A DNA stretch of 64,000 bases from Microcyclospora pomicola (taxonomy: Eukaryota; Ascomycota; Dothideomycetes; Capnodiales): NCBI GenBank assembly GCA_002786065.1, contig NHNY01000024.1:190030-254029 (forward strand). Direction: 5' to 3'. Made by a program: the position numbers and the translations under genes. Position 1 is the first letter of the stretch; every line of letters begins with the position of its first letter. The notes under the pieces were generated by a model. The model was not told where the DNA came from. It saw only the letters and a list, made by a program, of their open reading frames with translations, and did not search any database. Positions 24,101 to 35,662 of this stretch are shown here, in pieces.

Positions 24101-27100
24101 GAGCTGGCTCTCCCAAGTACTGATTGCTTCCCGGACCCGTATGAAGCCATGGAATTCTTTCTCGATCCTGCACCCGGTGAGCTTGACATACTGTGTACAG
24201 CAGACACCTGACTCGGCCGTCTCATCTGGAAATCCTCCAGCTTACCAAGTTCCTCAAAGTCTGGACTCGGTGTCTGCAGCGCTGAACTGACTTCTTGTAC
24301 TGATGGCAACGGCGCACCAGGCTTGGGGAAGTCAGCTAGCACGTTAGATGATACGTTGAGCGTTTCTAGTCGCCTGGCATGCCAAAGCTCGGACGGAAGC
24401 ATCGCCAGATTGTTCTCCCGGACGTCCAGGTATCGCAGTTCCGTCAAACGTCCTATCTCTGCAGGTAGCCGGCTCAACTCGTTCTTCGCAATGCTAAGGT
24501 ACTCCAACTTCGACAAAAGTCCAAAGTTCGGAGAGATGGAAACGAAGTGGTTCTTGCTGATTGTAAGCTTCGTCAGACCTGGAAGCTTGATGAACAGCGA
24601 GTCTGGAAGTCTTGACAGTTTTGCAGACGCCAGATTGAGGATCGAGAGGCTGGGCACGGGTGCATTGAGATCAAAATTGGTCACCGGATTGTGGTTCAAG
24701 AACAGGACCTTGAGTCGAACAAACGACTTCTCGAATTGCGACACCGAATTATGCCCAAGCATGAGCATTTCAAGTTTCGGCAGCTGCGCAACCTCGTCAA
24801 TATTGCTGATGGCATTGAATCTTGCATCGATCTCCTTAAGATTTACAAGTTTGGCAAAGCTCTCGTCGAAAGGACCGGAGAGTTTATTGTTCGTAGCCCA
24901 CAGTCGCTCAAGATTGACCAGTGTTCCCATATTCCCAAGAGTAGAAATCGAGTTGAAGCTGATGTCTAAGTCGACCAAAGTTGTGACCTGGCGCAGTGCA
25001 TCTGGGAAAGACGTCAAGGAATTTGAGGACAGATTCAGACTTCGTAAAGCGTGATACTGCGAGAAATATGGTGGGAGACTCGTTAAGATGTTGTTTGACA
25101 ATTTGACACTCACAAGCCCGGGAAGCTTCCACAATTCAGCGTCGTCCAACTGCTCCAAGCTGTTATTAGAGATGTCAAGCATGGTCAGTCTGGTGGCGTG
25201 TGACAAGCTTTGTGGTAGTTTGCCGGCCTCATTACTGGCGTACTTGATTTCCCGGAGCTGGGAACAGCTCTGGATGAAGTCTTTGGGGATGTCCAGAGTC
25301 AAATTCCGGGATAGATTGAGAGTGGTGATCTCAGTAGCCTTCTGGTAGAGCGTGATGGGTATCGTAACCAAGTTTTGGCCGGACAGATCGATGTGGTTGA
25401 AGCGCTGCAACCTGCTGAGACCTGGATCGCGGTCCATGCTCGAGTATCCGGTCATCTTGGTAGGCAGGAAGGTAAATCGACAAAGATAACCATGATCTTG
25501 TCGACCAAGATCTTCCATGTCATCGCTCTCATTATATCCAGCCATCTCCATGAGTTGTTTCTGCAGCACCAACGGACGTTCGGTAGGATCTAGCTGCCGG
25601 CTTGTGTCTTGCTTTCGCATAATGATCTGATAGTTGTCCAGCTCATCCTGAAGAAATGTCTTTTTTGCCATCATGGAAATGAGCTCTGCCGCACTGGTGT
25701 TCAGGCTTGCCGAGATGACTGCAAACGTGCTGTCCGCGCGGAATATCCGCATGAAGAACATAGGACCAGGATCTTCATCCTTAGGCACCTTGTTCTGGTC
25801 CTCAAGCTCACGTAGCCTCAATTGTGCCTCGTCCGTCACGCGCTTCACCGCCCAGCTATCTGGCGCGTCCCAAACACCTGGTGTCTCAGCTTGATTCTCC
25901 TTGGCAGGTTGGTCATCTGGCCATGCAGAATATGGGTCTGCGGCGACGGGAGGTGTCAACGGCGGTCTTTTGTGGTCCACGATACCCTCCATATGTGACA
26001 TGTCTGTATCCAGGTGCCACAAAGCGGAGGCCTCATCTGCATCTTGATCGTTAAGGTCTCTGACTGCCTTCACATCCGAAACAGTATCGCTCCGTTTCTT
26101 GAATGGCAGACGGGATTCTTTCTTGGGCACCGCGCTGCCATTCGCAGGATCTCCTGTCTTAGTTCTGGCCGCTTTCGGCGCCGAAGATGTGTTGGTGGTG
26201 TTGTTTGCCTTTGATGGCATTGCAACGGCAGCAGGCAGTGACGACATAGAGGCTGAGGTTGGTATTTCAGGCTGTCTCTCAGCTTTATGCCGTCCGGTAA
26301 CCCTGTCGAAAAGCGAACGTTTCTGCTGCCCAGCACCATTCGGTGATCGTTGAGAATGAGTTTGCGCGCTGTGTGCGCTCGGAGTCGGGCTGGTCGTTCG
26401 TTGTTTGAGGTTGAGCGCTGATACCATGGTCGATGATGCATTGTCACGACGTATCGAACTGAGCGTTCGTTCACGGTTCGGGACAGGTCGGGAAGAGTGC
26501 GCTAAGCTGGAGTAGTTCTCATCAGTGCTTCGATTGTGTCGGTGGCCAGGCAAGTGTAATCGATGGGACTTGCTAGTCCGACCATTACTTTGTCGCTCCG
26601 GAAGTGGCGGCTCGTTATGCTCCTACTGTGGTCTTAGCAATCATGTACAAGATATTCGAGAAAGCATATACCATGTACCTTGGCTTGTGGATCTTGAAAA
26701 ACCCACGGCGTCACTTCGTTGCTCGGTCCAACTGCTGGCGTTCTCGGAGCTGAGCCCATAGGACTCGGAGCTCTACTGCGCAATGACAGCATGGTGTCGT
26801 TCATTGAATTGTTCCTGTTTCGCGACCCGCTGCTCGAAGCCAACACCGATGACAACATTCCACCCTGTATTGAGCTTGCCTCCGAGTTGTGTCTGCTGCT
26901 CCCGTCCATGGGAAGATAATCCTCGCCAAAGAAGCTCTGCAGCTTTTTCTGCATCTTACCACCAACGCTTGTCTTTGAGCCGGTGGATGAGACGGTGGTC
27001 GCGCTAGCGATCGAAGGACGTCGGTCTGCTCCATCGTCGCCAAACGCTGTTTCATTTGGAGGAGAGAACCCTGGCGAGATCTGGCCCATATCGTCGTTGG

Positions 27101-27556
27101 TGTCATCGAAATAGCTTCCACCAAAGATTGACGAGGAGACATGAGGTTGGGATGCTTCATTCGTGGACCATGGCGCAATGACGCTTGATGGCTGCTCATA
27201 GCTATGGCCCAAGTTCGTGTTCGGAGGATCGATGTCGTCCCAAGGCGCGATGATGTTGTGGGCCACTGTCGAGGGTATGGAACCAACATTGCTGGGCGAA
27301 ATCTCGGAATCTTTGCGCTCAAGGCTGATGACAGCTGCGGTCAGCATCACGGCGTCACACTCACGGTGCGCCTGTCCTGGCTTGCGCCTACTTACAGATT
27401 GCGCTGCTTCATGCTTGCCCGGCCCGGCGTGTCTTTGACCACCCCAACATATCCATATGTCCCTCGCACGGTGTCAGACGAGCCATGGCGTAGGCTCTCC
27501 GGCTTCCCAGGCAACGAAGAGCTCGGATTATGCGCGCTGCTGCCATGAAGCGACAT
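21183..27556 (-). CDS. Adenylate cyclase (RA-LRR-PP2C-cyclase)
   Basis: Four exons, 27396-27556, 26679-27324, 21430-26622 and 21183-21347, give 2054 residues. Domains in order: a disordered N-terminus with NIIAPWDD and SVIAPW motifs of the type seen in the G-alpha-binding region of fungal cyclases; a Ras-association domain (about 550-640); some twenty leucine-rich repeats (about 660-1280) interrupted by a Ser-rich insert; a PP2C-like domain (about 1335-1600); and the class III cyclase domain (about 1675-1850) with GEVTLVFTDIKNST, EGDAFMVAFPT and MGIHWG. A C-terminal tail follows (exon 4: TCVSTLAVRNMIKPF). It makes cAMP under G-protein/Ras control and feeds PKA; orthologues are cr-1, MAC1 and CYR1. 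The N-terminal exon was placed by donor/acceptor reading and is less certain than the rest. Confidence 0.95.
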
Positions 27557-28407
27557 GGAGACTACCGAGTGTCTGCCATGCAGCGTATTGGGCGGCGATC
27601 AAGACGAGCGCGCAAACGAGCGGAATGCCGGAGATGACGGCCACGGGACGTGAGGAGTAGATATAGGCGGAAGAGCGAAGAGGATAGATCGTGAAGATGG
27701 TTGAACAGTAGTTGAGGAGTCCAATAGCGGACGACATGCAGCCGGATTAGAGGAATCGTTGTCGAGAGTCCGCGGACGGTAGCTCTAGTTAAGTCGCAGA
27801 TGTATTAATAAGGTGTGTTGGAGGAACCGTCAAGCTCGCGGGGCCCAGATCGCAAGGTACCTCTACATACCTTACCTACCTTACCTTACATACCTCGCAT
27901 ACAGTACATGTAAGGTCAGGTAGGTATGCTGCCAGACGGACGGTAATTCATCGTTCATTACTTTCCAGCTTCTCTTGCCGAGCCGCCTGTGGCTTGAACC
28001 ATCCATCGATGCAGCCGTTGAGCTGTCAAGGTACATCTTGGTTTGACGACAGATTAGCCGACATGACGGATCCCTGTCACCTCGTGGGTAACGGCGTTTG
28101 GAGATTCGATCTCATCAACAAGCGTCCACACCCATGTATACACGCATGGCTTCGAGCATGTTCCAGTATATGTTGTGCCTCCACTGTTCGTTCCATCGGT
28201 GGGATCTTGAGCGAACCACCGTCTTCGTATGAGCTGTATCGGCACGGTCTGTGTTGAGGTGGTACATCCCGGCTATATACAGGCTCTGAAAAGCTGGTCA
28301 TTGCAGGCAACAACTCTGTCTCTACTCATGATGAGGTCGTTACACGCGGGAAATGACAGGAACAACGTCTCGAAGACAGTGTCTTGCAGTTGCAAAACTA
28401 CAGTCGA
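27557..28407. other. Promoter region of adenylate cyclase
   Basis: 850 bp with no gene. It contains an imperfect inverted repeat (27876-27923) and several ACCTTAC/TAGGTA elements. ALG1 ends at its right side on the same strand. Confidence 0.55.
27876..27923. repeat. Imperfect inverted repeat (15-bp arms) of TACCTTACC type
   Basis: The left arm 27876-27890 (CTACCTTACCTTACA) and right arm 27909-27923 (TGTAAGGTCAGGTAG) are complementary at 14 of 15 positions across an 18-nt loop. It lies 320 bp upstream of the adenylate cyclase start. It could form a hairpin or bind a factor; similar TACCTTACC pieces occur in other spacers of this window. Confidence 0.75.
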
Positions 28408-29886
28408 TCACTTGAATCGTAACAATTGTCCAGCTACTGGCATCCATTCGTCGTCCCAACGTCTCTCGCATTCCCGCAGTGCGCCTTGCCGCAATACTGC
28501 TAATCTCCTGCGATCGCTACCTCCAAACAACTCCTGCAGGATCTCCGAGAGTTGAGTCGCGCTGGCGAATCCTCGTCCATTCTCTCCATCCTTGACGAGC
28601 TCCGGCCAGGCCTCGTACGCGCTCCATCCGGCTACTGGTAGACCTGTGCCGAACATATCTACCACCTTCATGGGGAGATCGACCCCAGACGAAGAAGTAT
28701 GCAGACTGATGCCAAGGTCTGCTGAGCCGAGCAGCAAGGCATAATCCTCGGTGCTCAGCCATGCAGTCGTGATTGTGACATTGTCGAGTTTTTGTTCTTG
28801 TTGAAGAGCACGTATACGCGACATATAATGTGCTTTTTGAGGCCCTCTACCGGTGATGATGACCCATAGTTTAGGCAGATTTTTGTTGATCGAGGTAGCA
28901 GTGCTGTAAGTGGTCAGTGCAGAGAGGAGAACAGAGAAATCTTCATCAGGTGTCCAAGAGGTTGAAGACACAATCAGACGATGGCTATCAGGCTTGTAGT
29001 CGATGGTGTGACCGACCAGATCTGGGAGTTTCTGGAGGAACTCTGAGCGTTGTTGCTGCGATAGAGGCTGGAAATGGCTGGGCGGACGATCATGGAGAGG
29101 CAAAGCTTCGATGTTCCACTTCTGCTGAAGCACTCGCACCATAGCATTCGTGACACAGAGATGAGCTGTTGCGCCCCTAGCAAAGAAGCCTTCATACCAC
29201 TCCGACAGCCTGACCAGCGGATGGCGAGGGCCTAGTTTCAGTGCCAGAATCGAGTAGCCAAAGTTGTGCCAATCAACGATCAGACGTGTATTGCGGAAGA
29301 AACAAATCATCCTTGCCACGATCAGCGTCGGGATGGATGGGGGATTCTGTACCAGCATCCATTTGGCAGCACTCGTCCGATATGCCAGTGCATAGTATAG
29401 ACTCCACACTTGCCAGAGCACCTTCAACGGAGCGAGGAGAAGGAACAGCAGTTTGTTGTCCGTCCTCCATCGCTGAGGGAAAGGCGTGATAGGCACAAGC
29501 TCAATGCATCGATGCGCTTGCACATCCGGATGCACCTCTGACTCCAGATAACCAACGAGGCTGACCTTGCCTCCATGGGCTGCAATGCTCAAGGCATGAT
29601 ACTGCATGCGAGGGCTTCTGCCGATATCGCCAAGTACAACCACTTGCACCGAAGCGTCTGCTTTGAGGGTGCCGTCCTCGTCTTTGTTTTGGAGGTAGTA
29701 AGCATACCCAGATTTGACTGCGCTTTTTTTGTCTTCCGCATTGAAATCAGTTTCCAGAATCTCTTGGGGGTGGAAGTGCTCGTATGGACGCGGTAGTGTT
29801 ACTATGAAGATAGTGATGGCTGTAGACAGAATGACGGCCAGTGTGAGACTGATCTCCCAGGCTGCCAACCACCCATCCATTTCCAT
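28408..29886 (-). CDS. ALG1: Chitobiosyldiphosphodolichol beta-1,4-mannosyltransferase
   Basis: A single exon of 492 residues. ALG1 adds the first mannose to GlcNAc2-PP-dolichol on the cytosolic face of the ER, an essential step in N-glycan assembly. An N-terminal membrane anchor (LAVILSTAITIFIVTL) is followed by the GT33 core: VVVLGDIGRSPRMQYHALS, VQNPPSIPTL, LIVDWHNFGYSILAL, LCVTNAMVRVLQQKW and LPLHDRPPSHFQPL. The C-terminal GT-B half has DLGISLHTSSSGVDLPMKVVDMFG and a FGTGLPVAGWSAYEAWPELV block. I chose the Met at 29886 (MEMDGWLA) because the extension to 29988 adds a basic stretch unlike the family and lies far from the anchor. Confidence 0.95.
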   Translation of the reverse strand: MEMDGWLAAWEISLTLAVILSTAITIFIVTLPRPYEHFHPQEILETDFNAEDKKSAVKSGYAYYLQNKDEDGTLKADASVQVVVLGDIGRSPRMQYHALSIAAHGGKVSLVGYLESEVHPDVQAHRCIELVPITPFPQRWRTDNKLLFLLLAPLKVLWQVWSLYYALAYRTSAAKWMLVQNPPSIPTLIVARMICFFRNTRLIVDWHNFGYSILALKLGPRHPLVRLSEWYEGFFARGATAHLCVTNAMVRVLQQKWNIEALPLHDRPPSHFQPLSQQQRSEFLQKLPDLVGHTIDYKPDSHRLIVSSTSWTPDEDFSVLLSALTTYSTATSINKNLPKLWVIITGRGPQKAHYMSRIRALQQEQKLDNVTITTAWLSTEDYALLLGSADLGISLHTSSSGVDLPMKVVDMFGTGLPVAGWSAYEAWPELVKDGENGRGFASATQLSEILQELFGGSDRRRLAVLRQGALRECERRWDDEWMPVAGQLLRFK

Positions 29887-30281
29887 TCTGTATGGAAGAG
29901 AAAACAGTCGAATGTTGTCAGTTTCAAGTATGTGTAAGAGGTGTGCGGTCCTGAAGCCTAAGGCAGCACGTCTTGAACATTTCCGCAAGCGTCTGCTCCT
30001 GTCTACGTGTTCAGGTGGTCTCGCGGGATTTGAACGTCTGCCCTACATGTATTTTCCGAATCATTCATGAAAGCAATGTTGCACTGTTGTTCATCACGCG
30101 AAGATGTGGAGTACAGCGGTACGGCTTGCGCCACGTGCGTGAAAGTCCATTGAACCCAGGCGAAACTCTGTGGAGACGCCGCCGACGACAATCGCGTCTT
30201 CCGTCCGCCAACTCACGGTCCATCGATCCAACGGACTATGTCCTCAGGGACTGTTATACGACCCAGCTCCCTTAGTTCAAC
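29887..30281. other. Divergent promoter ALG1 / zinc transporter
   Basis: 395 bp between two diverging starts, so it should drive both genes. A tRNA T-loop-like string near 30025-30040 was checked and does not fold into a tRNA. Confidence 0.55.
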
Positions 30282-33200
30282 ATGTCATCGGGGTATGCGC
30301 TGCCCGTAGACCATGGCCATGAACACAATCACAACCACTCCCATTCGCACCTGGCCAACCACTCCAGCGCACATCTCTCCCCGTACAAAAGCAACGATGC
30401 CACGAGCAGCACCTTCTCCCAGGCCAGAGCCGATGCCAATCTGTTTACACATCAAGAGAGCGACCGAGAAGATTCTCCCAGCCATCACCACCATCACGAC
30501 CACTCAAAATTGCGATCCAATGATCCTGGGAGTGTCGACCAGAAACAGTCCGTCTTTCAGGAGGACAGGACCGGTACTGCTACGTTCCCACGAAACGTTC
30601 AACACTTTGACGACCACGCTCACACACATACCTCTTCGCGTGGGTCAATGAAGTCGACATTGAACATGATCAGGGGCCGAGCAAGAGGTGAATCGGATTT
30701 GGGTCGTCCAATGCGTTCCTCGCATGCATCAACAGGGCCGAGCATACCAACAGACCTGAAGTCATGGTTCGCGTTGCCAGAGGCATTGACAGCACTCCTC
30801 ATTCCACTGCCATATCTATTGGGCTCAGCGGCATATGCTTCGATCCACGGCCATGGCACGAACATGCACTTCTACCCCTTGGCAGCATACGCCCCTGTGC
30901 AACATGATGCTAGCTCGCACTCAAACGTCATGTTGTCGCCGACACGAGCAACTCGGGGATCTTCCCTCCTCGACGCTGCCACTCTAACATCGGGAACTTT
31001 GATAATGGTCGGCGTCGTATCCAGGTCAATATCTGCCGTCCGGACACTCGATCGGCGGAAGGAGTTCTCGTTAGTGCCACAGCAGTTCATGGGACTCTTG
31101 ACAGTGTCGTCTGCTCAAACCATGGCCGTTCGAGTTCTAAGCTTAGGACTACCGTTCTATGCTGCGATGAAGCTGGGAGGTCTTCGAGTCGGACTGGTAC
31201 TCCTCTTGTCCATCGCAACAAACGTAACTTGTGCCGATAATGCTGCTGAAAAGTCAGTAACACTCGGGAAGCGAGTATTGACGTCCAGGGCAACTTCCGT
31301 TGCCGTTTTCGTAGCCAGCATGTTATTCGATTTTGCTGGCTGGACATTTCATGCCTCGTACTCGAACCTCCTTACCGGATACCTGGCTTTGTTGTGCTCA
31401 GTCATATTATTGCATCCACCACTGCCCACATTCGATGCAACAATGCATCCTCACACCGCTTCGAAAGATATAAAACCTGTCGCCGCAACGTCGCTGTGGA
31501 GCTTCTCTGCCGCGTCGCCACTCACATCCTCGATCAACGATCAAAACAGCACCCTGCTGGCGGGGTTGCTCTCCTTATGCGTCACGGTAGCGACATCTAT
31601 GCTGTGTTCCGTTCCCGTCTTTGCTTCAGGCACTCCCATGGTCCTCGGCCTCCTGGCCATATCGACGATGTCATGTGCAATCCTCTTCTCCAGTCCATCT
31701 TCTCTTCGTAGTCAACACAAAGTGGGGATGGCCATGGCTTGTTTGTCCAGCGCTTCAATCGCATTTCTCTTCTCGCCCGAGCTTTGGCCTGGCACCATCT
31801 GTAACGGCGGTCTTTCTGCACTGTCTTTCGTCGGCGCATTGTACGATACAAACAGTTCGGGAGCACTACGATCACATAATGAACATATACACGAGCATAA
31901 ACATGACACTCACACGCATAACGACAGCAACCATCTACACGAACATACAGAACCCTACTCAAACTTCACGAAGTCGCTCCTTAGCTATTCCCAGCCGGGT
32001 TCTCTGGCTCACGGAATCCTCAGTGAGAAGGATTCAAGAAGAATTGCATATTTCACAGCGTATGTTGTGCTGCTTTTCACTCAGCAAGATGATTATGCTG
32101 ACTTTCTCTAGACTTAACTTTGGATTTATGCTCGTGCAAGGAGTATACGGCTACCTAAGCGGCTCACTTGGATTGTTGAGCGATACAGTACATATGTTCT
32201 TCGATTGCTTGGGTCTGGTCGTCGGACTCGGTGCAGCGGTCGCCTCGAAATGGCCGACCAGCCCTGACAAACCCTACGGTTGGGGCAAGCTTAACACGCT
32301 CGCAGGGTTCGGCAACGGGGTCTTTCTTATGCTCGTCAGTCTTGAGTTTGTGTGGGAGGCTATCGAGGGTATCATGGAGGGACAAGAGCTCCGCCACGTC
32401 AAAGAACTGATGGTGGTGACGGTGTTGGGGTTCATCGTCAATATGATCGGATTGTTCGCCTTCGGCCACGCTCATGCTGGGCACGATCATGGACACGATC
32501 ATGGCCATTCTCACGGCCACTCTCACGATCATTCGCACTCAAACAGCCATAATCACGCCCACGCCCACGATCATTCGCAGGGTCATGAGCATACAAATGG
32601 GCACGCTCACAGCCACGACTCTGATCACAAATCTGCACCTCCAGTTGTCGCTGGGCACGACCACCACAATGAGAACATGCATGGCTTGTTCCTGCACGTC
32701 GCAGCAGATGCGGGTGGCTCTCTTGCGGTCATCATCAGCACCGCTCTGACGTTATGGAAACCATGGTATCTGTGGGATCCATTAGCCACCATCATCATCG
32801 CTATCCTGATCTTCGCCATGGCAATCCCCCTCGTCAAATCATCCGGTCAGAAGCTTCTCCTCGTCATCCCTAACGATCTCGAATACATGATCAAGAACAC
32901 GCTCCAGGAACTCAGCGAGCTCCGTGGCGTCGTCGGCTACACCGTCCCGCGCTTCTGGGTCGACGATAAGGAGGACGCCGCGGATGCACATGGCCACCAT
33001 CACCATCATCACGATCACGATCACAATCACAGTCATCACGGCCACGACCACGCGCATTCTCACATGCACGACCACAGCCACGACCACGACCACGACCACC
33101 CGCCCGAGCCGAAGAAAGGTGTCCAAGGCAAGAAAGTCAAAGGCGTGATCCACATCATGGCCGCGCCCGCCGCCGACGTCGAAGACGTGCGCGTGCGCGT

Positions 33201-33297
33201 CGAGGAATTCGTCCGCGAACGCGGCATGGACCTCGTCATCCAAGTGGAGCACGAAAGCGATGGGCGCTGTTGGTGTCGCGGCGCGGAGGAAATGTGA
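30282..33297 (+). CDS. MSC2: MSC2-type CDF zinc transporter of the early secretory pathway
   Basis: Two exons, 30282-32059 and 32112-33297, give 987 residues. The protein starts with a His-rich segment (HGHEHNHNHSHSH), passes through many membrane spans in the N-terminal half that are typical of the extended Msc2/ZnT5 subgroup, then enters the cation-diffusion-facilitator core after the intron: LNFGFMLVQGVYGYLSGSLGLLSDTVHMFFDCLGL. The HMFFD and later HVAADAGGS segments carry the H/D residues that bind the transported zinc. Two long His-rich loops lie in the C-terminal half (32467-32640 and 32990-33106). In yeast, Msc2 with Zrg17 supplies zinc to the ER. Here a small intron of 52 nt interrupts the first CDF helix; its acceptor is CTCTAG. 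Confidence 0.93.
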
Positions 33298-33855
33298 ATC
33301 CATCATAGGCGCAGCAGGAGCAGCAGCTTGTTTCCGTTCGTGCCGATCGTGCGCAAGGGTATGAAGGACTTTCGTCCCTGGAGGAACACATGGAAGGAGT
33401 GGTTTCGAAGACATGATTCACTTGCTTAGGCATAAGCTACAGGGAATTTTGTGCATATACTAGCTTGTAATTCGCATTTCGCTTTCTTCCGATTGTCGGT
33501 CTTGTACCATCGCATCAGAAATACTGTGAGATGTGTCAACTACTAGAATGAGCATGGCTGGTCTCATATGCTGCAACAATTCAGAGTCACGAATTTCGGA
33601 CCAAGGAGCATGGTTCATGGGACGCCTCCCGTATGCGTCTTCGCTTTCGAAATAGTTCATGTAAATCACCGTCGCTCTGGCTGCCGAGCCATGTTGGACC
33701 ACATCCTCTCTGGCTCCAGCCATACCAGCCACCTGGCAATGCCGATCTCGTTGGGAAGTGCCTTACTCGACGTAGCTAGACAACCTCCCTTCCTCCCTCC
33801 CTGCAGTGGAGGCACACCACGCAACGGCCACATTCCCCAAACCCCTTTACAACCC
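33298..33855. other. Convergent 3' spacer
   Basis: 558 bp between the zinc transporter stop and the stop of the next, oppositely oriented gene. No gene is seen. Confidence 0.55.
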
Positions 33856-35662
33856 CTAGGCCACCGGACGAGCAACATCCCTGGTCAAATACGCCATGAC
33901 GCCCCACAGCGCGCGAAACGCCTCGGCGCGCTGCGCCGTCTCAAACAGATCGAGCCAAGGGGTGCGCTGCAGGCGCGGACGGCACCAGTCCGCTTCGGCG
34001 GGGATGGTGGCGGGGAAGACGCCCGAGAGCAGGTAGTCGGTATAGGCGGTGTGGACGGTGAGTTTGAGCAGGGCGACGTGCGTGTTGAGGGAGGAGAGCA
34101 TGAAGACCTGTTTTGGAGGGGGGATCAGCGAGGGAATGTGGATGAGAGGATGAAGGATGCTTCGTGGTGGTGGGAGGGCGGGAAGAGGGAATGTGAAGGG
34201 TTCAGAGGAGGGGGGAGGGTGTAATGGGCTTACTTCGTCGTATGGTGAGTCGGGCGATTTGCCGATGGCTCTGTATTCAGTGCGGTCGTCCCAGATGCCA
34301 CTGCCGCATTTCAGCTCCTTCCACATGACCGCAGGCGTACGACGGGGCCGTGGTCGGTGGTTCATTTCCCTGCGGTCGCGGCCTCCGTCGAGGGCGTCTT
34401 CGGCGACGGCCAGGACATCAGCGTTCACGTGGCTCTCTACAGCACCGCCTGGTCCGCCGCCCCATCGCGGCTTGGTCGTATACCACTTTCCCTCGCCAGG
34501 CTTGACTTCGGTCTTGCCTTCCCGACGGCGCTCTTGCGCGAGCTGCAGGAGTCCGCCAAACTCTCGCATCAGATCTAATCGTGACTTCAGCGCGTCCGGG
34601 CCTGTCTCCGGAGAAGAGAAGTCGGTCTCGGATCGAACCTGCACTCCGACGATGGGACCCTCGTAACAGCCGTGACGAGCCTTGGCGCGGTCTTGCGACA
34701 TACGATACACTGCTGCTGTCTGTCTGACCGGGAGGTTGAGCCGATCGAGCTGTACAACCGGCATGCGTCGGGGTGGGGCCAGTGTACATTGGAATCCGAA
34801 CGAGGCACATTCTACGAGTCCTCGCACTGCATCAGCACGATAGCGGTCGGGCATATCGCGGCCGGTGCCTATCCTGCGCCCTCGATAGCGAAGCATGTTG
34901 TCAGGTTCAGGTGTGGTACTTGGCGATTCTGTGCTTTTTGTGGGATCCTGAGCATCAGTGCCGGTACCTGTCTTGGACAACTTCTGCTCGACACTTGGTG
35001 TGCAAGAATGATTATGCATGAGGGAGTCTGGGACCGCAGAGTTCGGCCGTGCTCTTTTGGCAGTCTTCTGCTCTGCCGCAGCAGAGGCTTCCGGTTTCTC
35101 GTAGATTTCATCCAGACTGCAGTCCCAGAATGAGCTCATGCTTTCCAGACCCATCCAGAATTTCCGCGAATGCACCAGGCGGTAAGGTTTGGTGCCTTGG
35201 GGCAGGTTCCTGGTCAGGGATCGGAAAGCCAGATCATTGTCGATCGTGAGTTCTGATAATCTTTGCTCATAATCTTTCCATGTGGAGGAGGCGTGAACGC
35301 CTCCGGTCCTTGGGTCCGAGGTTTGAGTGGCATCAGCAGATTCGCTCGCTGTTAAGGGTGGTAGATATGAAGTGCCGTTTGTTGCTGGTAGAAGATCCTC
35401 GATCCGGCAAGACTCGACGATCTCGATGTTAAGCGCCTCCCTATGGCCGTTGTGGATGTCCGTTGGCTTGGCGATGCGCGAGAACAGGGCTCGCAGATCT
35501 GGCGGGGCCGATGTATCTGACCATTGTGTAGTCCGGCTAGCTTCGTAGGCTGGAAAAGTAATGGGTGTTGGGTCTTTTGGAGGGTAACGTTCTTCATTCG
35601 GGTCATTGTCGATCAAAGGGCCGCCTACGTAGGCCAATGTTAGGATCAGGCTCTCCGGGCAT
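33856..35662 (-). CDS. Conserved-looking protein of unknown function, 541 residues
   Basis: The best model is three exons, 35629-35662, 34234-35573 and 33856-34107. The long middle frame has no usable ATG near its start: its left end begins with a TTG codon and a stop lies shortly upstream. A short first exon (MPGEPDPNIGL) with a GTAGGC donor and an AAAAG acceptor, 55 nt apart, restores an ATG start. The protein has a disordered N-terminus, then apparently folded blocks around YRLVHSRKFWMGLESM, RGLVECASFGFQCTL and RLDLMREFGGLLQLAQ, a basic loop, MWKELKCGSGIWDDRTEYR, and an amphipathic helical C-terminus (LNTHVALLKLTVHTAYTDYLL). I recognise no domain and assign no function. The last intron (126 nt) is free of in-frame stops. 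Confidence 0.7.

Noticed and set aside
29887-29988. Longer ALG1 start adding 34 residues
   Set aside because: The extension is basic and Cys-containing, unlike the family, while the Met at 29886 sits directly before the membrane anchor.
30014-30056. tRNA T-loop-like string on the minus strand
   Set aside because: The bases on either side of GTTCAAATC do not pair, and no D-arm, anticodon arm or acceptor stem can be drawn.
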